From Planctomycetaceae bacterium (GTDB lineage: Bacteria; Planctomycetota; Phycisphaerae; Phycisphaerales; SM1A02): DNA of 64,000 nucleotides. How positions within the stretch are numbered: the first letter of the stretch is position 1; each line of letters opens with the position of its first letter. The stretch is taken from positions 1 through 64,000 of the forward strand of contig CANLHK010000003.1 in assembly GCA_947490615.1 (NCBI GenBank), written 5' to 3'. The position numbers and the translations under genes were made by a program. Below the pieces are notes generated by a model that was given only the letters and a program-made list of their open reading frames with translations, ran no database searches and was not told where the DNA came from. Of this stretch, positions 16,814-24,200 are shown piece after piece.

Positions 16814-19015
16814 ATGTCGAGCGCCACCATCACTCCCGCCAAGCCCTCCTTTGTCACCCGCACCTGGAACGACGCCGACGCTGCGAAGCTCGACCTCGTT
16901 GCTCGATTGGTCTATCGCTCCAACCGACTCGGTGATGATCAGCGCGTGACCAACACGGGTGGCGGCAACACTTCGAGCAAGGTCGATGAGCGCGACCCGC
17001 TCACAGGCAAGGTCGAGCGCGTGCTCTGGGTCAAGGGCTCAGGCGGCGATCTGCGCACGGCGGGGCGCGAGTTCTTCTCATCGCTCTCGATGGCGAAACT
17101 CGAGCAGTTGAAGAGCGTCTACGCGGCGCGCACGCCCAATGGCATCAAGACGCAGGCTGAAGACGACATGGTCGATCTCTATCGGCACTGCACCTGGAAT
17201 CTCAATCCGCGCGCGACTTCGATCGACACGCCGCTTCACGCGTTCGTGCCGCGCGCGCATGTCGACCACACCCATCCCAACGCGCTCATCGCGATTGCCG
17301 CCTGCACCCGCGGTCAAGAGGTCATGCGCGAGGTCTACGGCACAGAACTTCAATGGCTGCCGTGGATGCGCCCTGGCTTTGAGCTCGGTCTCGCGTTGGA
17401 GAAGCTCTGCAAGGACCATCCCAACGCCATCGGCGCGATCATGGGTCAGCACGGTCTCATCAATTGGGCCGATGACCCGCGCGAGTGTTACGACCTCACG
17501 CTCTCACTGATCTCGCGCGCTGCGGAGTACCTCGCTGCGCACGATCGTGGAGCCAAGACCTTTGGCGGACAAAAAGTCGCGCACGCGTCCGACGAAGTGC
17601 GTCGCGCACTCCTGGTGAAGTTCCTGCCCTTCCTGCGCGGCAAGGTCTCGACGCGTCGTCGCCTCATCGGCACGGTGCAACACGACGCCGCGATGTTGCA
17701 GTTCGTGTCGAGCCACGATGCTGCGCGGCTTGCTGAACTTGGCACCTCATGCCCCGATCACTTCTTGCGTACCAAGATCAAGCCGCTGTTCATCGACTTC
17801 GATCCCAACACGGGCTCGTTTGCAGATCTCTGCGCCAAGACCGAAGCGGGCCTCGCGCAGTATGTGAAGGACTACGCGGCCTACTACGAGGCGTGCAAGC
17901 ATGCGGACAGCCCTGCGATGCGCGCGCCTGAGCCGACCGTCGTGCTGATTCCTGGCGTTGGCATGATCGCGTGGGGCTCGTCGAAGTCCGAGTCGCGCAC
18001 GACTGCGGAGTTCTACCGCTGCGCTGTCGAAGTCATGAGGGGCGCCGAGAGTATTGGTGGCTATCGCGCGTTGCCGCGGCAAGAGGCGTTTGACATTGAG
18101 TACTGGCGTCTCGAAGAAGCCAAGTTGCAGCGCATGCCCAAGCCCAAGCCGCTCGCTGGCCATGTGAGTGTCATCGTCGGAGCGGGCAGCGGCATCGGCC
18201 GCGTGACCGCGTCGTCGTTTACGGCTGACGATGCATGTGTGGCGTGTGTCGACCTCGACGCCAAGAGCGCCGAGAGCGCTGCAAAGGAACTCGAGAAGTC
18301 GATCGGCACAGGCATCGGTGTCGCAGGCAGCGGCATCTCGGCGTGTGGTCCAGCGATCGCACTCTCGTGTGACGCCACGGACCGCACGGCAGTGCGTCAG
18401 ATGCTTGAGGAAGTGACACTCGCCTACGGTGGCATCGACGAAATCGTCGTGACCGCGGGCTTGTTTCCAACGCCAGGAGCTGATGGCAAGACCAGCGATG
18501 TCGATTTCATGCGGGCGATGCAGGTCAATGTGCTCGCGCCCGCGGTCCTCGTCGAAGAAGCAGCAGTCGTGATGACGGCGCAGAAACTCCCGTGCTCGGC
18601 CGTCGTCACAACCAGTGTGAACGCGGTGGTCTCGAAGAAGGGCTCAAGCGCCTACGACGCCTCCAAGGCCGCCGCGAATCACTTGGTTCGCTCACTGGCG
18701 GTGACCTATGCGCCGTTCGTGCGCGTGAACGCCGTCGCGCCCGCCACGGTGATTGAGGGCAGCACGATGTTCCCTCGTCCGCGTGTCATCGCGAGCCTGA
18801 AGAAGTACGCCATCGCTCACGACGAGTCGATGTCGGACGCGCAACTTGTCGAGTGTCTTGGGCGTTTCTACGCCGAGCGCACGCTGCTCAAGACCACCAT
18901 CACGCCGCGCGACCAAGCGGCGGCGATTCGCTTCCTCGCAGGCCCCGAGAGCTCGCGCACGACAGGGCAGGTGCTCCATGTCGACGGCGGCCTCGCCGAT
19001 GCGTTTGTCCGCTGA
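16814..19015 (+). CDS. rhaD: Bifunctional rhamnulose-1-phosphate aldolase/short-chain dehydrogenase
   Basis: A 733-residue two-domain enzyme. Residues 1 to about 450 form a class II aldolase of the rhamnulose-1-phosphate type, which yields dihydroxyacetone phosphate and L-lactaldehyde. Metal ligands are in HAFVPRAHVDHTHPNAL, and GQHGLINWADD follows. The C-terminal domain is a short-chain dehydrogenase with VIVGAGSGIGRVTASS and the YDASKAAANHL catalytic pair, and is expected to oxidise lactaldehyde to lactate. The fused family is known from other bacteria. The fusion lets a toxic aldehyde pass directly to the second active site (inference). Third gene of the rhamnose operon, 36 bp after rhaB. 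Confidence 0.95.
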   Translation: MSSATITPAKPSFVTRTWNDADAAKLDLVARLVYRSNRLGDDQRVTNTGGGNTSSKVDERDPLTGKVERVLWVKGSGGDLRTAGREFFSSLSMAKLEQLKSVYAARTPNGIKTQAEDDMVDLYRHCTWNLNPRATSIDTPLHAFVPRAHVDHTHPNALIAIAACTRGQEVMREVYGTELQWLPWMRPGFELGLALEKLCKDHPNAIGAIMGQHGLINWADDPRECYDLTLSLISRAAEYLAAHDRGAKTFGGQKVAHASDEVRRALLVKFLPFLRGKVSTRRRLIGTVQHDAAMLQFVSSHDAARLAELGTSCPDHFLRTKIKPLFIDFDPNTGSFADLCAKTEAGLAQYVKDYAAYYEACKHADSPAMRAPEPTVVLIPGVGMIAWGSSKSESRTTAEFYRCAVEVMRGAESIGGYRALPRQEAFDIEYWRLEEAKLQRMPKPKPLAGHVSVIVGAGSGIGRVTASSFTADDACVACVDLDAKSAESAAKELEKSIGTGIGVAGSGISACGPAIALSCDATDRTAVRQMLEEVTLAYGGIDEIVVTAGLFPTPGADGKTSDVDFMRAMQVNVLAPAVLVEEAAVVMTAQKLPCSAVVTTSVNAVVSKKGSSAYDASKAAANHLVRSLAVTYAPFVRVNAVAPATVIEGSTMFPRPRVIASLKKYAIAHDESMSDAQLVECLGRFYAERTLLKTTITPRDQAAAIRFLAGPESSRTTGQVLHVDGGLADAFVR

Positions 19016-19042
19016 GTGCACCGATCAAGAACGGAGAACCGC

Positions 19043-19363
19043 ATGCAACGAGTCTGCTTCACGCTGCAAGTCAAACGCGATCGTCTGAAGGAGTACCGCG
19101 AGAGTCACAAGGCCGTCTGGCCCGAGATGCTCGCAGCGCTCTCGCGTCACGGCTGGACGAACTACTCGATCTTCCTGCGCGACGACGGCCTCTTGATCGG
19201 CTACCTCGAAACACCCGACTTCAAGAAGGCCGTTGCTGGCATGCAAAGCGAAGAAGTGAACGCGCGTTGGCAGCAGTCGATGGTGCCGTACTTCGAAGCA
19301 CTCCCGGGCGGACGAGCCGACACCTCCATCGTGCCACTGGAAGAAGTGTTTCGGCTGGCGTGA
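19043..19363 (+). CDS. rhaM: L-rhamnose mutarotase
   Basis: A 106-residue ferredoxin-like-fold protein of the RhaM (DUF718) family, which interconverts the alpha and beta anomers of L-rhamnose so that the isomerase is supplied. Family marks are QRVCFTLQVKRDRLKEYRE, HKAVWPEMLAAL, NYSIFLRDDGLLIGYLE and the W-Q motif near the C-terminus. The ATG at 19043 has GGAG upstream. The earlier in-frame start at 19016 is less likely. It ends the rhamnose operon, 27 bp after rhaD, and converges on the kinase gene. Confidence 0.95.
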   Translation: MQRVCFTLQVKRDRLKEYRESHKAVWPEMLAALSRHGWTNYSIFLRDDGLLIGYLETPDFKKAVAGMQSEEVNARWQQSMVPYFEALPGGRADTSIVPLEEVFRLA

Positions 19364-19390
19364 GTGGTGGGACGTTCCTGTCCCTCACTC
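19362..19390. terminator. Bidirectional hairpin between rhaM and the kinase gene
   Basis: An imperfect stem (19362-19373 with 19380-19390, with a small internal loop) spans the 21 bp between two convergent genes and touches both stop codons. There is no T-run of note on either side. Confidence 0.4.
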
Positions 19391-21745
19391 CGCATTCGGG
19401 CCAAAATCAGCCTTGAACACTCGGGCCGCACCCGGCGAGAGGATGTCGGCGTAGTCGGCGAATGGTGCGCCCGCAAGGACATACGCCCGACCGCGGAGGT
19501 ACCAGACGGCGAGTGACTGGCCGAGGAGTTCGAGCCGTTGTTCACCGTCGAGCGCTCGTTCTTGTCCTGGGGGTCCGAGCCAGATGCGACCGGCGTTGCT
19601 GCCGCCCTCATCGTTGCGGGGGAGCGCGACGCACCAGCCGCCTGGAACGAGGGCCGCGCGAGAGCCACAGAGGTCGCCCTTGCCGTTGGCGTCCACTGGC
19701 GGTGATTGGAGGTGCGCGAGGCGGTAGCGCGCGTCGGCGTCGTCGTCGAGGTCAATCGCTGGATGGCTGCCGTCGAGTTCGGTGAGTGGGATCTCAAACA
19801 AGTCCGCGCGTCCGCTGTCGTCCTTGGCGTGGGCGATGGCACACGCGCCCGAAGCGATGCGCAGCGTGTCGCCGATGATGGCGGCGTCGAGATCGCGGCC
19901 GAACCAGTCGTGGTCGCGCCCCGCCGTGATCGCCCGCAGGACGCGCGGCGTGTCGCTCGCGAGGAGATCCTTGGCGTCGATGACGAGAATCTGGCCGCGA
20001 AACGCTTGCGCTGTTGGCGTGCCGTTCGGAGAAAGCACCGATATTCCAAGCGGCGCGCCGATGATCGCCAGCACGCGCGCTGCGGAACCGTCCTTTGCTT
20101 CCGTCGCCACGAACTGCACGCAACACCCAAAGCCGCGCACATTCGGTGGCGGCGGGACGGTGTGGGACTCGGGCGTCTTCTCGAAGAAGTCGCGCGCGCC
20201 ATGCACAATGAGCAGGCGGCCTTCGCGATCCTCTCCCGCATTTGTTTCGCCGACGATGATCTCGTTCAGGCCGTCACCGTCGAGATCTCTTCCGACGATG
20301 GTGCTCAACGGTCCGAGCTTGACATCGATGGGGATGGAAACGGTCGCGTGCTGACGGAGGTCGGTGGGTCCGCTGTTCGCGAAGTTTTTCGAGCCGCGGA
20401 TCACCAGCAGCGTTTGCGTGAGGTTGTCAGGCGCCGACACCACCGTCGCGAGTTCGGGGAGCCCGTCGCTGTCGCCGTCGACATTGCCCGGTGCGCCGAT
20501 CCACCGACCCATGTGCCCGAGTTCGGTTGTTCCCCTGAGTTCGTGGTGCAGTGGAGCAGTGTGGCCTCCCTGCGCGGCGGTCTCGAGCGTGGTGCCGCTG
20601 AGAATGTAGATGGAACCTGCCTCACGAATCCACTCGCCCGTGTTGCGCGCTGGGCAACCTGGCGCACCGAACGCGACTTCATCGATCCCGTCGGCGTCAA
20701 AGTCGCCGAGCGTCACGATCGACTGTGCGAATTCCGCCGCTGGGTAGTCACCACCGACTGGAAGAGGAGTGACGCCCCAAAGCCACGAGGGAACAAAGAG
20801 GTGCAGGGACAATCCGCCGCCGAGGATCAGCGCAGCACTGACTGCGTAGAGCATCGGGAGGTGTCGTTCAATCGCACGACGGAAGGTCGCGCCCGCATCT
20901 GCATCGCGCAGCGCCGTCGCAAACGCTGCGCAGCTGGAATATCGGCGGCGTGGGTTTGGAGCAAGTGCTCGGTCGAGCACGCGGGCGATGGCCTTGGGCA
21001 GCGTGGGGTCGATCGATTGTGCAGGGCGCGGTGCGGCCGTGCGTGCGAGCGCGAGTTGCGCGTCGCTGTTGGCGGCACTCGGATGCGGCGTGGTGTCGAG
21101 CAACATCAAGAACGCCGTGGCGGCGAGACTCCACTGGTCACTCGCTGCGGTGGCGCTCAAACCGCGCGCTTGCTCAGGTGAGAGGTACCCAGGCGTGCCG
21201 ACGGTCGCAGCGGTGGCGTCGTCCGTCTTGGCGCGACTGCTCAGGCGACGGCTGAGTCCGAAGTCGACGATGAACACAGCGCCGTCACGGTTTCTCACCA
21301 TGATGTTGTTGGGCTTGATGTCGCGGTGGACATAGCCCGCGCGATGGATCTCGCTGAGTGCGTCGCCTGCGCGCGCGAGAATGGCGATGAGTTCCGAACG
21401 GGTCGTTTCGCTCGGGAGCTCCGCGACACTCAAGCCGTCGATCAGTTCCGAGGCAAACCATGGATGTCCTTCACTGATTCCCGAATCGAGAATGCGCGGC
21501 ATGCATTCGAGATGCAGGTTCTTGAGCGCTTCGAGTTCCGACCAATAGTGCTGCGGAAAGCCGTGCATCGAATAGCGCAGCACCTTGACGGCGACGCGCG
21601 CCTCACCGATGCGCGCCTCTTCGCGCTCCGCAAGCCAAGTCGTGCCTTGTCCACCAACGCCGAGTGGTTCGAGCAGTCGATAGCCGCGAATGATGGGCGG
21701 CGGCGAGGGAGCCTCCTCGTCGGTTCTGAGGAGTTCACGAAACAC
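19385..21745 (-). CDS. Ser/Thr protein kinase with an FG-GAP beta-propeller domain
   Basis: A 786-residue transmembrane Hanks-type kinase. The N-terminal kinase domain has the Gly-rich loop GVGGQGTTWLA (29-39), the ATP lysine Lys54, the catalytic loop HRDIKPNN (140-147), DFG (161-163) and the activation segment TVGTPGYLSPEQARG, so it looks active. One membrane helix (about 298-320) separates it from a 460-residue outer region. That region has FG-GAP/integrin-alpha-like repeats with calcium-binding loops such as GDFDADGIDE and GRDLDGDGLNE. FG-GAP propellers bind proteins or carbohydrates, so it may sense a surface ligand (inference). The GTG start at 21745 is preceded in frame by a TAG. The sigma factor gene starts divergently 200 bp away. 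Confidence 0.9.
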   Translation of the reverse strand: MFRELLRTDEEAPSPPPIIRGYRLLEPLGVGGQGTTWLAEREEARIGEARVAVKVLRYSMHGFPQHYWSELEALKNLHLECMPRILDSGISEGHPWFASELIDGLSVAELPSETTRSELIAILARAGDALSEIHRAGYVHRDIKPNNIMVRNRDGAVFIVDFGLSRRLSSRAKTDDATAATVGTPGYLSPEQARGLSATAASDQWSLAATAFLMLLDTTPHPSAANSDAQLALARTAAPRPAQSIDPTLPKAIARVLDRALAPNPRRRYSSCAAFATALRDADAGATFRRAIERHLPMLYAVSAALILGGGLSLHLFVPSWLWGVTPLPVGGDYPAAEFAQSIVTLGDFDADGIDEVAFGAPGCPARNTGEWIREAGSIYILSGTTLETAAQGGHTAPLHHELRGTTELGHMGRWIGAPGNVDGDSDGLPELATVVSAPDNLTQTLLVIRGSKNFANSGPTDLRQHATVSIPIDVKLGPLSTIVGRDLDGDGLNEIIVGETNAGEDREGRLLIVHGARDFFEKTPESHTVPPPPNVRGFGCCVQFVATEAKDGSAARVLAIIGAPLGISVLSPNGTPTAQAFRGQILVIDAKDLLASDTPRVLRAITAGRDHDWFGRDLDAAIIGDTLRIASGACAIAHAKDDSGRADLFEIPLTELDGSHPAIDLDDDADARYRLAHLQSPPVDANGKGDLCGSRAALVPGGWCVALPRNDEGGSNAGRIWLGPPGQERALDGEQRLELLGQSLAVWYLRGRAYVLAGAPFADYADILSPGAARVFKADFGPNAE

Positions 21746-21772
21746 GCGGCCCGCGGCATCGTCGGAGCCAAA

Positions 21773-21859
21773 CTACATCGCGTCGCGCGCCTGAGAGGGA
21801 GTCTCCCCCATGGGCTGCGCGGGCTGGTCGCCATCGGGGATGTCGCTTTGCTCACTCAC
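21773..21859 (-). CDS. Small ORF, or lost N-terminus of the kinase, ending in an in-frame TAG
   Basis: Twenty-eight codons from a GTG at 21857-21859 to a TAG at 21773-21775, in the same frame as the kinase. Nine sense codons (FGSDDAAGR) then lead to the kinase GTG. The peptide is hydrophilic and acidic (Ser, Gln, Asp and Pro rich), like a normal kinase N-terminal leader, and codon use matches the kinase. It may be a short upstream ORF, a nonsense-mutated first exon-like segment of the kinase gene, or chance. No strong Shine-Dalgarno is seen before its GTG. Confidence 0.3.
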   Translation of the reverse strand: MSEQSDIPDGDQPAQPMGETPSQARDAM

Positions 21860-21945
21860 CGTTGGGAGAACCGTATCGGGAGGACCGTAGGGTTGGCGGA
21901 AGTGTCGCTTCGGCTGGCTGGGCACGCAAGGTAGACTTGAGCGGT

Positions 21946-22698
21946 ATGCCACGCAGCAAGGGGTTTGTCACCACGCGTTGGTCGCTCGTTGAGGCAGCGA
22001 CGGGGAGCGATCCTGTCGCGAGCCGTGAAGCGCTCGACAAGATCGTGCGGCTGTACCAAATCCCTTGTGAAGAGTGGCTGCGCTCCAAGGGATTCGGCGC
22101 CGAGCAGGCCGAAGAGATCTGCCAGAGTTTCATGTGCGATGTCGTGCTCCAGCGCGAGTTACTTTCAGGCGCGGGGCAGAGTGGCGTGCCGTTACGAGCT
22201 CGCGTGAAGCGCGCGCTGGGCAACCACGCGACTGATTGCGCGCGACGCAGCGGAGCGCGGGATCGCCATGAGACACGCGCAGCACAGGAAGCAACGCAGA
22301 GTGGCCCTGCGACACGGAACGGCACCGCAACGCGGAGCAACGGCACCGTCGACGCGGAACGGAGCTTCGACAAAGGCTGGGCGCGCGCGCAGCTTGCCGA
22401 AGCAATCGCACGCTTGCGCGCGAGCTCACTGGAATCGCGGCACACCGTCGCGTGGCGCGCGTTTGAACTGCGCGTGTTGATTCCCGCGATGCATGGACGC
22501 ATGGCGCCGGCGTATGAGGTCATCGCGCGCGAGATCGGCGTGGTGGACGCCGCGCGTGCGGCGGTGCTCGTCCAAGAGATGCGCATGCGCGCGCTGCGCT
22601 CACTCGACCAAGTCATCAGCGAGACCGCAAGCGATCCCGCCGAAGTCAAAGCTGAGCTCGAGTGGATCACGGAGTGCCTGGAGGAGGGTGTTCGGTAG
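21946..22698 (+). CDS. ECF-like RNA polymerase sigma factor, TTRWSLV type
   Basis: A 250-residue protein that begins GFVTTRWSLVEAAT, the N-terminal signature of a sigma-70-like family common in planctomycetes, acidobacteria and verrucomicrobia. Residues about 25-75 match a sigma region 2-like helical segment (LDKIVRLYQIPCEEWLRS, EEICQSFMCDVV). The C-terminal 100 residues look like a region 4 helix-turn-helix (AYEVIAREIGVVDAARAAVLVQEMRMRALRSL). A Thr/Arg/Gly-rich linker of about 40 residues lies between. The start at 21946 fits the family N-terminus; the frame is open 84 bases further upstream. It is divergent from the kinase gene and its last 32 bases overlap the three-gene membrane-protein operon. 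Confidence 0.75.
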   Translation: MPRSKGFVTTRWSLVEAATGSDPVASREALDKIVRLYQIPCEEWLRSKGFGAEQAEEICQSFMCDVVLQRELLSGAGQSGVPLRARVKRALGNHATDCARRSGARDRHETRAAQEATQSGPATRNGTATRSNGTVDAERSFDKGWARAQLAEAIARLRASSLESRHTVAWRAFELRVLIPAMHGRMAPAYEVIAREIGVVDAARAAVLVQEMRMRALRSLDQVISETASDPAEVKAELEWITECLEEGVR

Positions 22699-23242
22699 TG
22701 GAGGAGGGGGTGGTGGGGGAATGAAGCGGCGAGACCGTCGCGGGTGGTGATTGGTGAGCGTTGGCACGGGCTCGGAGCATGGTCCACGCGACGGTCGTCA
22801 AGACGAGCGTGCTGAGCAGCACACCGACCACGAACACGTTGCGAGTGGACCTCTTCCAAGCACGCGCAGAAGAGCACTCTTCGTCTAGACAGCACTGGCC
22901 GGCCGCACCGCTTTCAACCGCTTGTTCGAAGGCATCCCACAGTGGCATCGCTCCACCGATGACGACCTCACTTTTTCGCTTTGCGTCGATGCGCCTGCGG
23001 GCGCGCCAGTCTTCCTCGAGAAGTGGGGCAATCGGTGCAGCCATCTCCAGCGGTGGCACATTGACATCCACCGAATCTTCCAACGCGTGCAAGACCTCTT
23101 CGGCTTGAACCGCCAAGGACTGCTCTGTCACATCGTTCACCAACGACTGCTTCCGAGCGAGCAGGAAGTTCTCAAGCGCCTGCCGCTCCGTCTGCATCTG
23201 CTCGAGAAACGCGTTGAGCGCATGGAGTTCAATCTCGGTCAT
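22667..23242 (-). CDS. Small single-pass membrane protein (third of three)
   Basis: A 191-residue protein without a recognised domain. Residues 1-50 form a heptad-like helix (FLEQMQTERQALENFLLARK). An acidic middle follows, including MPLWDAFEQAVESG and a Cys-rich GQCCLDEECS. One membrane helix lies at about 138-158 (VFVVGVLLSTLVLTTVAWTML), then a Pro/Ser/Thr-rich tail of about 30 residues. The ATG at 23242 overlaps the previous gene's stop as ATGA and has GGAG before it. A GTG four codons earlier is the alternative. The 3' end overlaps the sigma factor gene in antisense. The layout, with a cytoplasmic helical part and a membrane anchor, would suit an anti-sigma or scaffold role, but that is only an idea. 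Confidence 0.7.
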   Translation of the reverse strand: MTEIELHALNAFLEQMQTERQALENFLLARKQSLVNDVTEQSLAVQAEEVLHALEDSVDVNVPPLEMAAPIAPLLEEDWRARRRIDAKRKSEVVIGGAMPLWDAFEQAVESGAAGQCCLDEECSSARAWKRSTRNVFVVGVLLSTLVLTTVAWTMLRARANAHQSPPATVSPLHSPTTPSSTTEHPPPGTP

Positions 23243-23553
23243 GAACCGCTCCACCCACGAATGGTGGCCGACAGGAGTGTGATGATCGCGGCGGTGAAGC
23301 CTGCGACTCCGACGATGAGACCCGCGAGGGCGGAGAGGTTTTTTCGGCGGGTTTCTGCGCGATCGGCACGCATCTCATCGTTGTACTCGTCGTCCCACTT
23401 GTCGTGGTCACTGCTGGTCTCCGATGATGGATCGGCTCGTTGTTGTCGCTCCCACGCGAGTTGTTTCTCAATGCTCTGCCGAAGTGCGCAGGATTGCTCA
23501 CGCATCGCAGAGATCCGCCCAAGTGCGGCCTCGACAGCCGTGGAGTCAGTCAT
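23239..23553 (-). CDS. Small single-pass membrane protein (second of three)
   Basis: A 104-residue protein with a charged N-terminal helix (VEAALGRISAMREQSCALRQ), an acidic middle rich in Asp (SSDHDKWDDEYNDEMRAD) and one C-terminal membrane helix (about 73-97, LSALAGLIVGVAGFTAAIITLL). No family is recognised. The chosen ATG at 23553 lies inside the end of the upstream gene, with an eight-base overlap. The longer frame back to 23673 would run antiparallel to nothing but through the coding end of its neighbour, so it is rejected. Part of a tightly overlapping three-gene operon. Confidence 0.68.
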   Translation of the reverse strand: MTDSTAVEAALGRISAMREQSCALRQSIEKQLAWERQQRADPSSETSSDHDKWDDEYNDEMRADRAETRRKNLSALAGLIVGVAGFTAAIITLLSATIRGWSGS

Positions 23554-23917
23554 TGGACTCACCTGCGCCGCTCGGCGATTCGGCCATTGTGGTGGTCGTG
23601 ACTTGCGGTGGGGCGTCGAGGAGGCAACGAGCGATTCCGACAACGGAAAGCAAGAGCAGTGTGGCAAGCGCAACGGTACAGACCCATAGCTTCGTTAGCA
23701 GGAGCAAGTAGGGGAGCTCGTAGGACTCAAGTCGGGTTCGTGGCGGGAGTGCCTTCAGCGCGTACCGCGCATCCTCTTCAGCGCTCCGTTCGGCGAACTC
23801 TGAATAGCGCGCTCGCCATGCCTCCTGCAGCAGCACCTCCTCAGCGTGCCACTCTTCCAACGCCTTCAGGAGACGGCGTTCGTCGGCGGGATCAAGCAAC
23901 TGCGTGGCGTCATCCAT
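23546..23917 (-). CDS. Small single-pass membrane protein (first of three)
   Basis: A 123-residue protein of unknown family. An acidic and basic amphipathic N-terminal helix (LLDPADERRLLKALEEWHAE, then about 35 more helical residues) leads to a hydrophobic helix at about 70-98 (YLLLLTKLWVCTVALATLLL) and a short Pro/Thr/Ser tail. It is the first gene of the operon that converges on the sigma factor. Its stop overlaps the next start. All three products share one plan: a helical soluble N-terminus and a C-terminal membrane anchor. Confidence 0.68.
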   Translation of the reverse strand: MDDATQLLDPADERRLLKALEEWHAEEVLLQEAWRARYSEFAERSAEEDARYALKALPPRTRLESYELPYLLLLTKLWVCTVALATLLLLSVVGIARCLLDAPPQVTTTTMAESPSGAGESND

Positions 23918-24013
23918 AGTGCGTCCTTCGCGTGGGAGGTCACGCGCCGTGGTGCATCAGCGGCGCATCAGAGGTGCTTGCGCGCTTCTCGCACTCGCTC
24001 GATTTCCCCGGGG

Positions 24014-24049
24014 CGCCCGCTCCCCGCGCCGATTGGCGGGGAGCGGGCG
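24014..24049. repeat. Perfect 14-bp inverted repeat in a divergent intergenic region
   Basis: Bases 24014-24027 and 24036-24049 are perfect reverse complements, with an eight-base loop. The repeat lies between the divergent starts of the small membrane-protein operon (23917) and the DUF3142 gene (24201). It has no T-run on either strand and follows no gene end, so it is more likely an operator-like or mRNA 5' structure than a terminator. The rest of this 283-bp gap shows no gene. Confidence 0.5.
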
Positions 24050-24200
24050 TCACTGCGAGACGCACCGCGCGGAGTGATCGTGGAGCGCGGGGCGGTGAAA
24101 TCAGAGAATCACTCAGCTGACTCAGCTCACCAACGAAAGTGAGTTCCTCCCATCCGCCACCTTCCACAGCGCTTGATCGCGGTTACAATCTCGCATCCCC

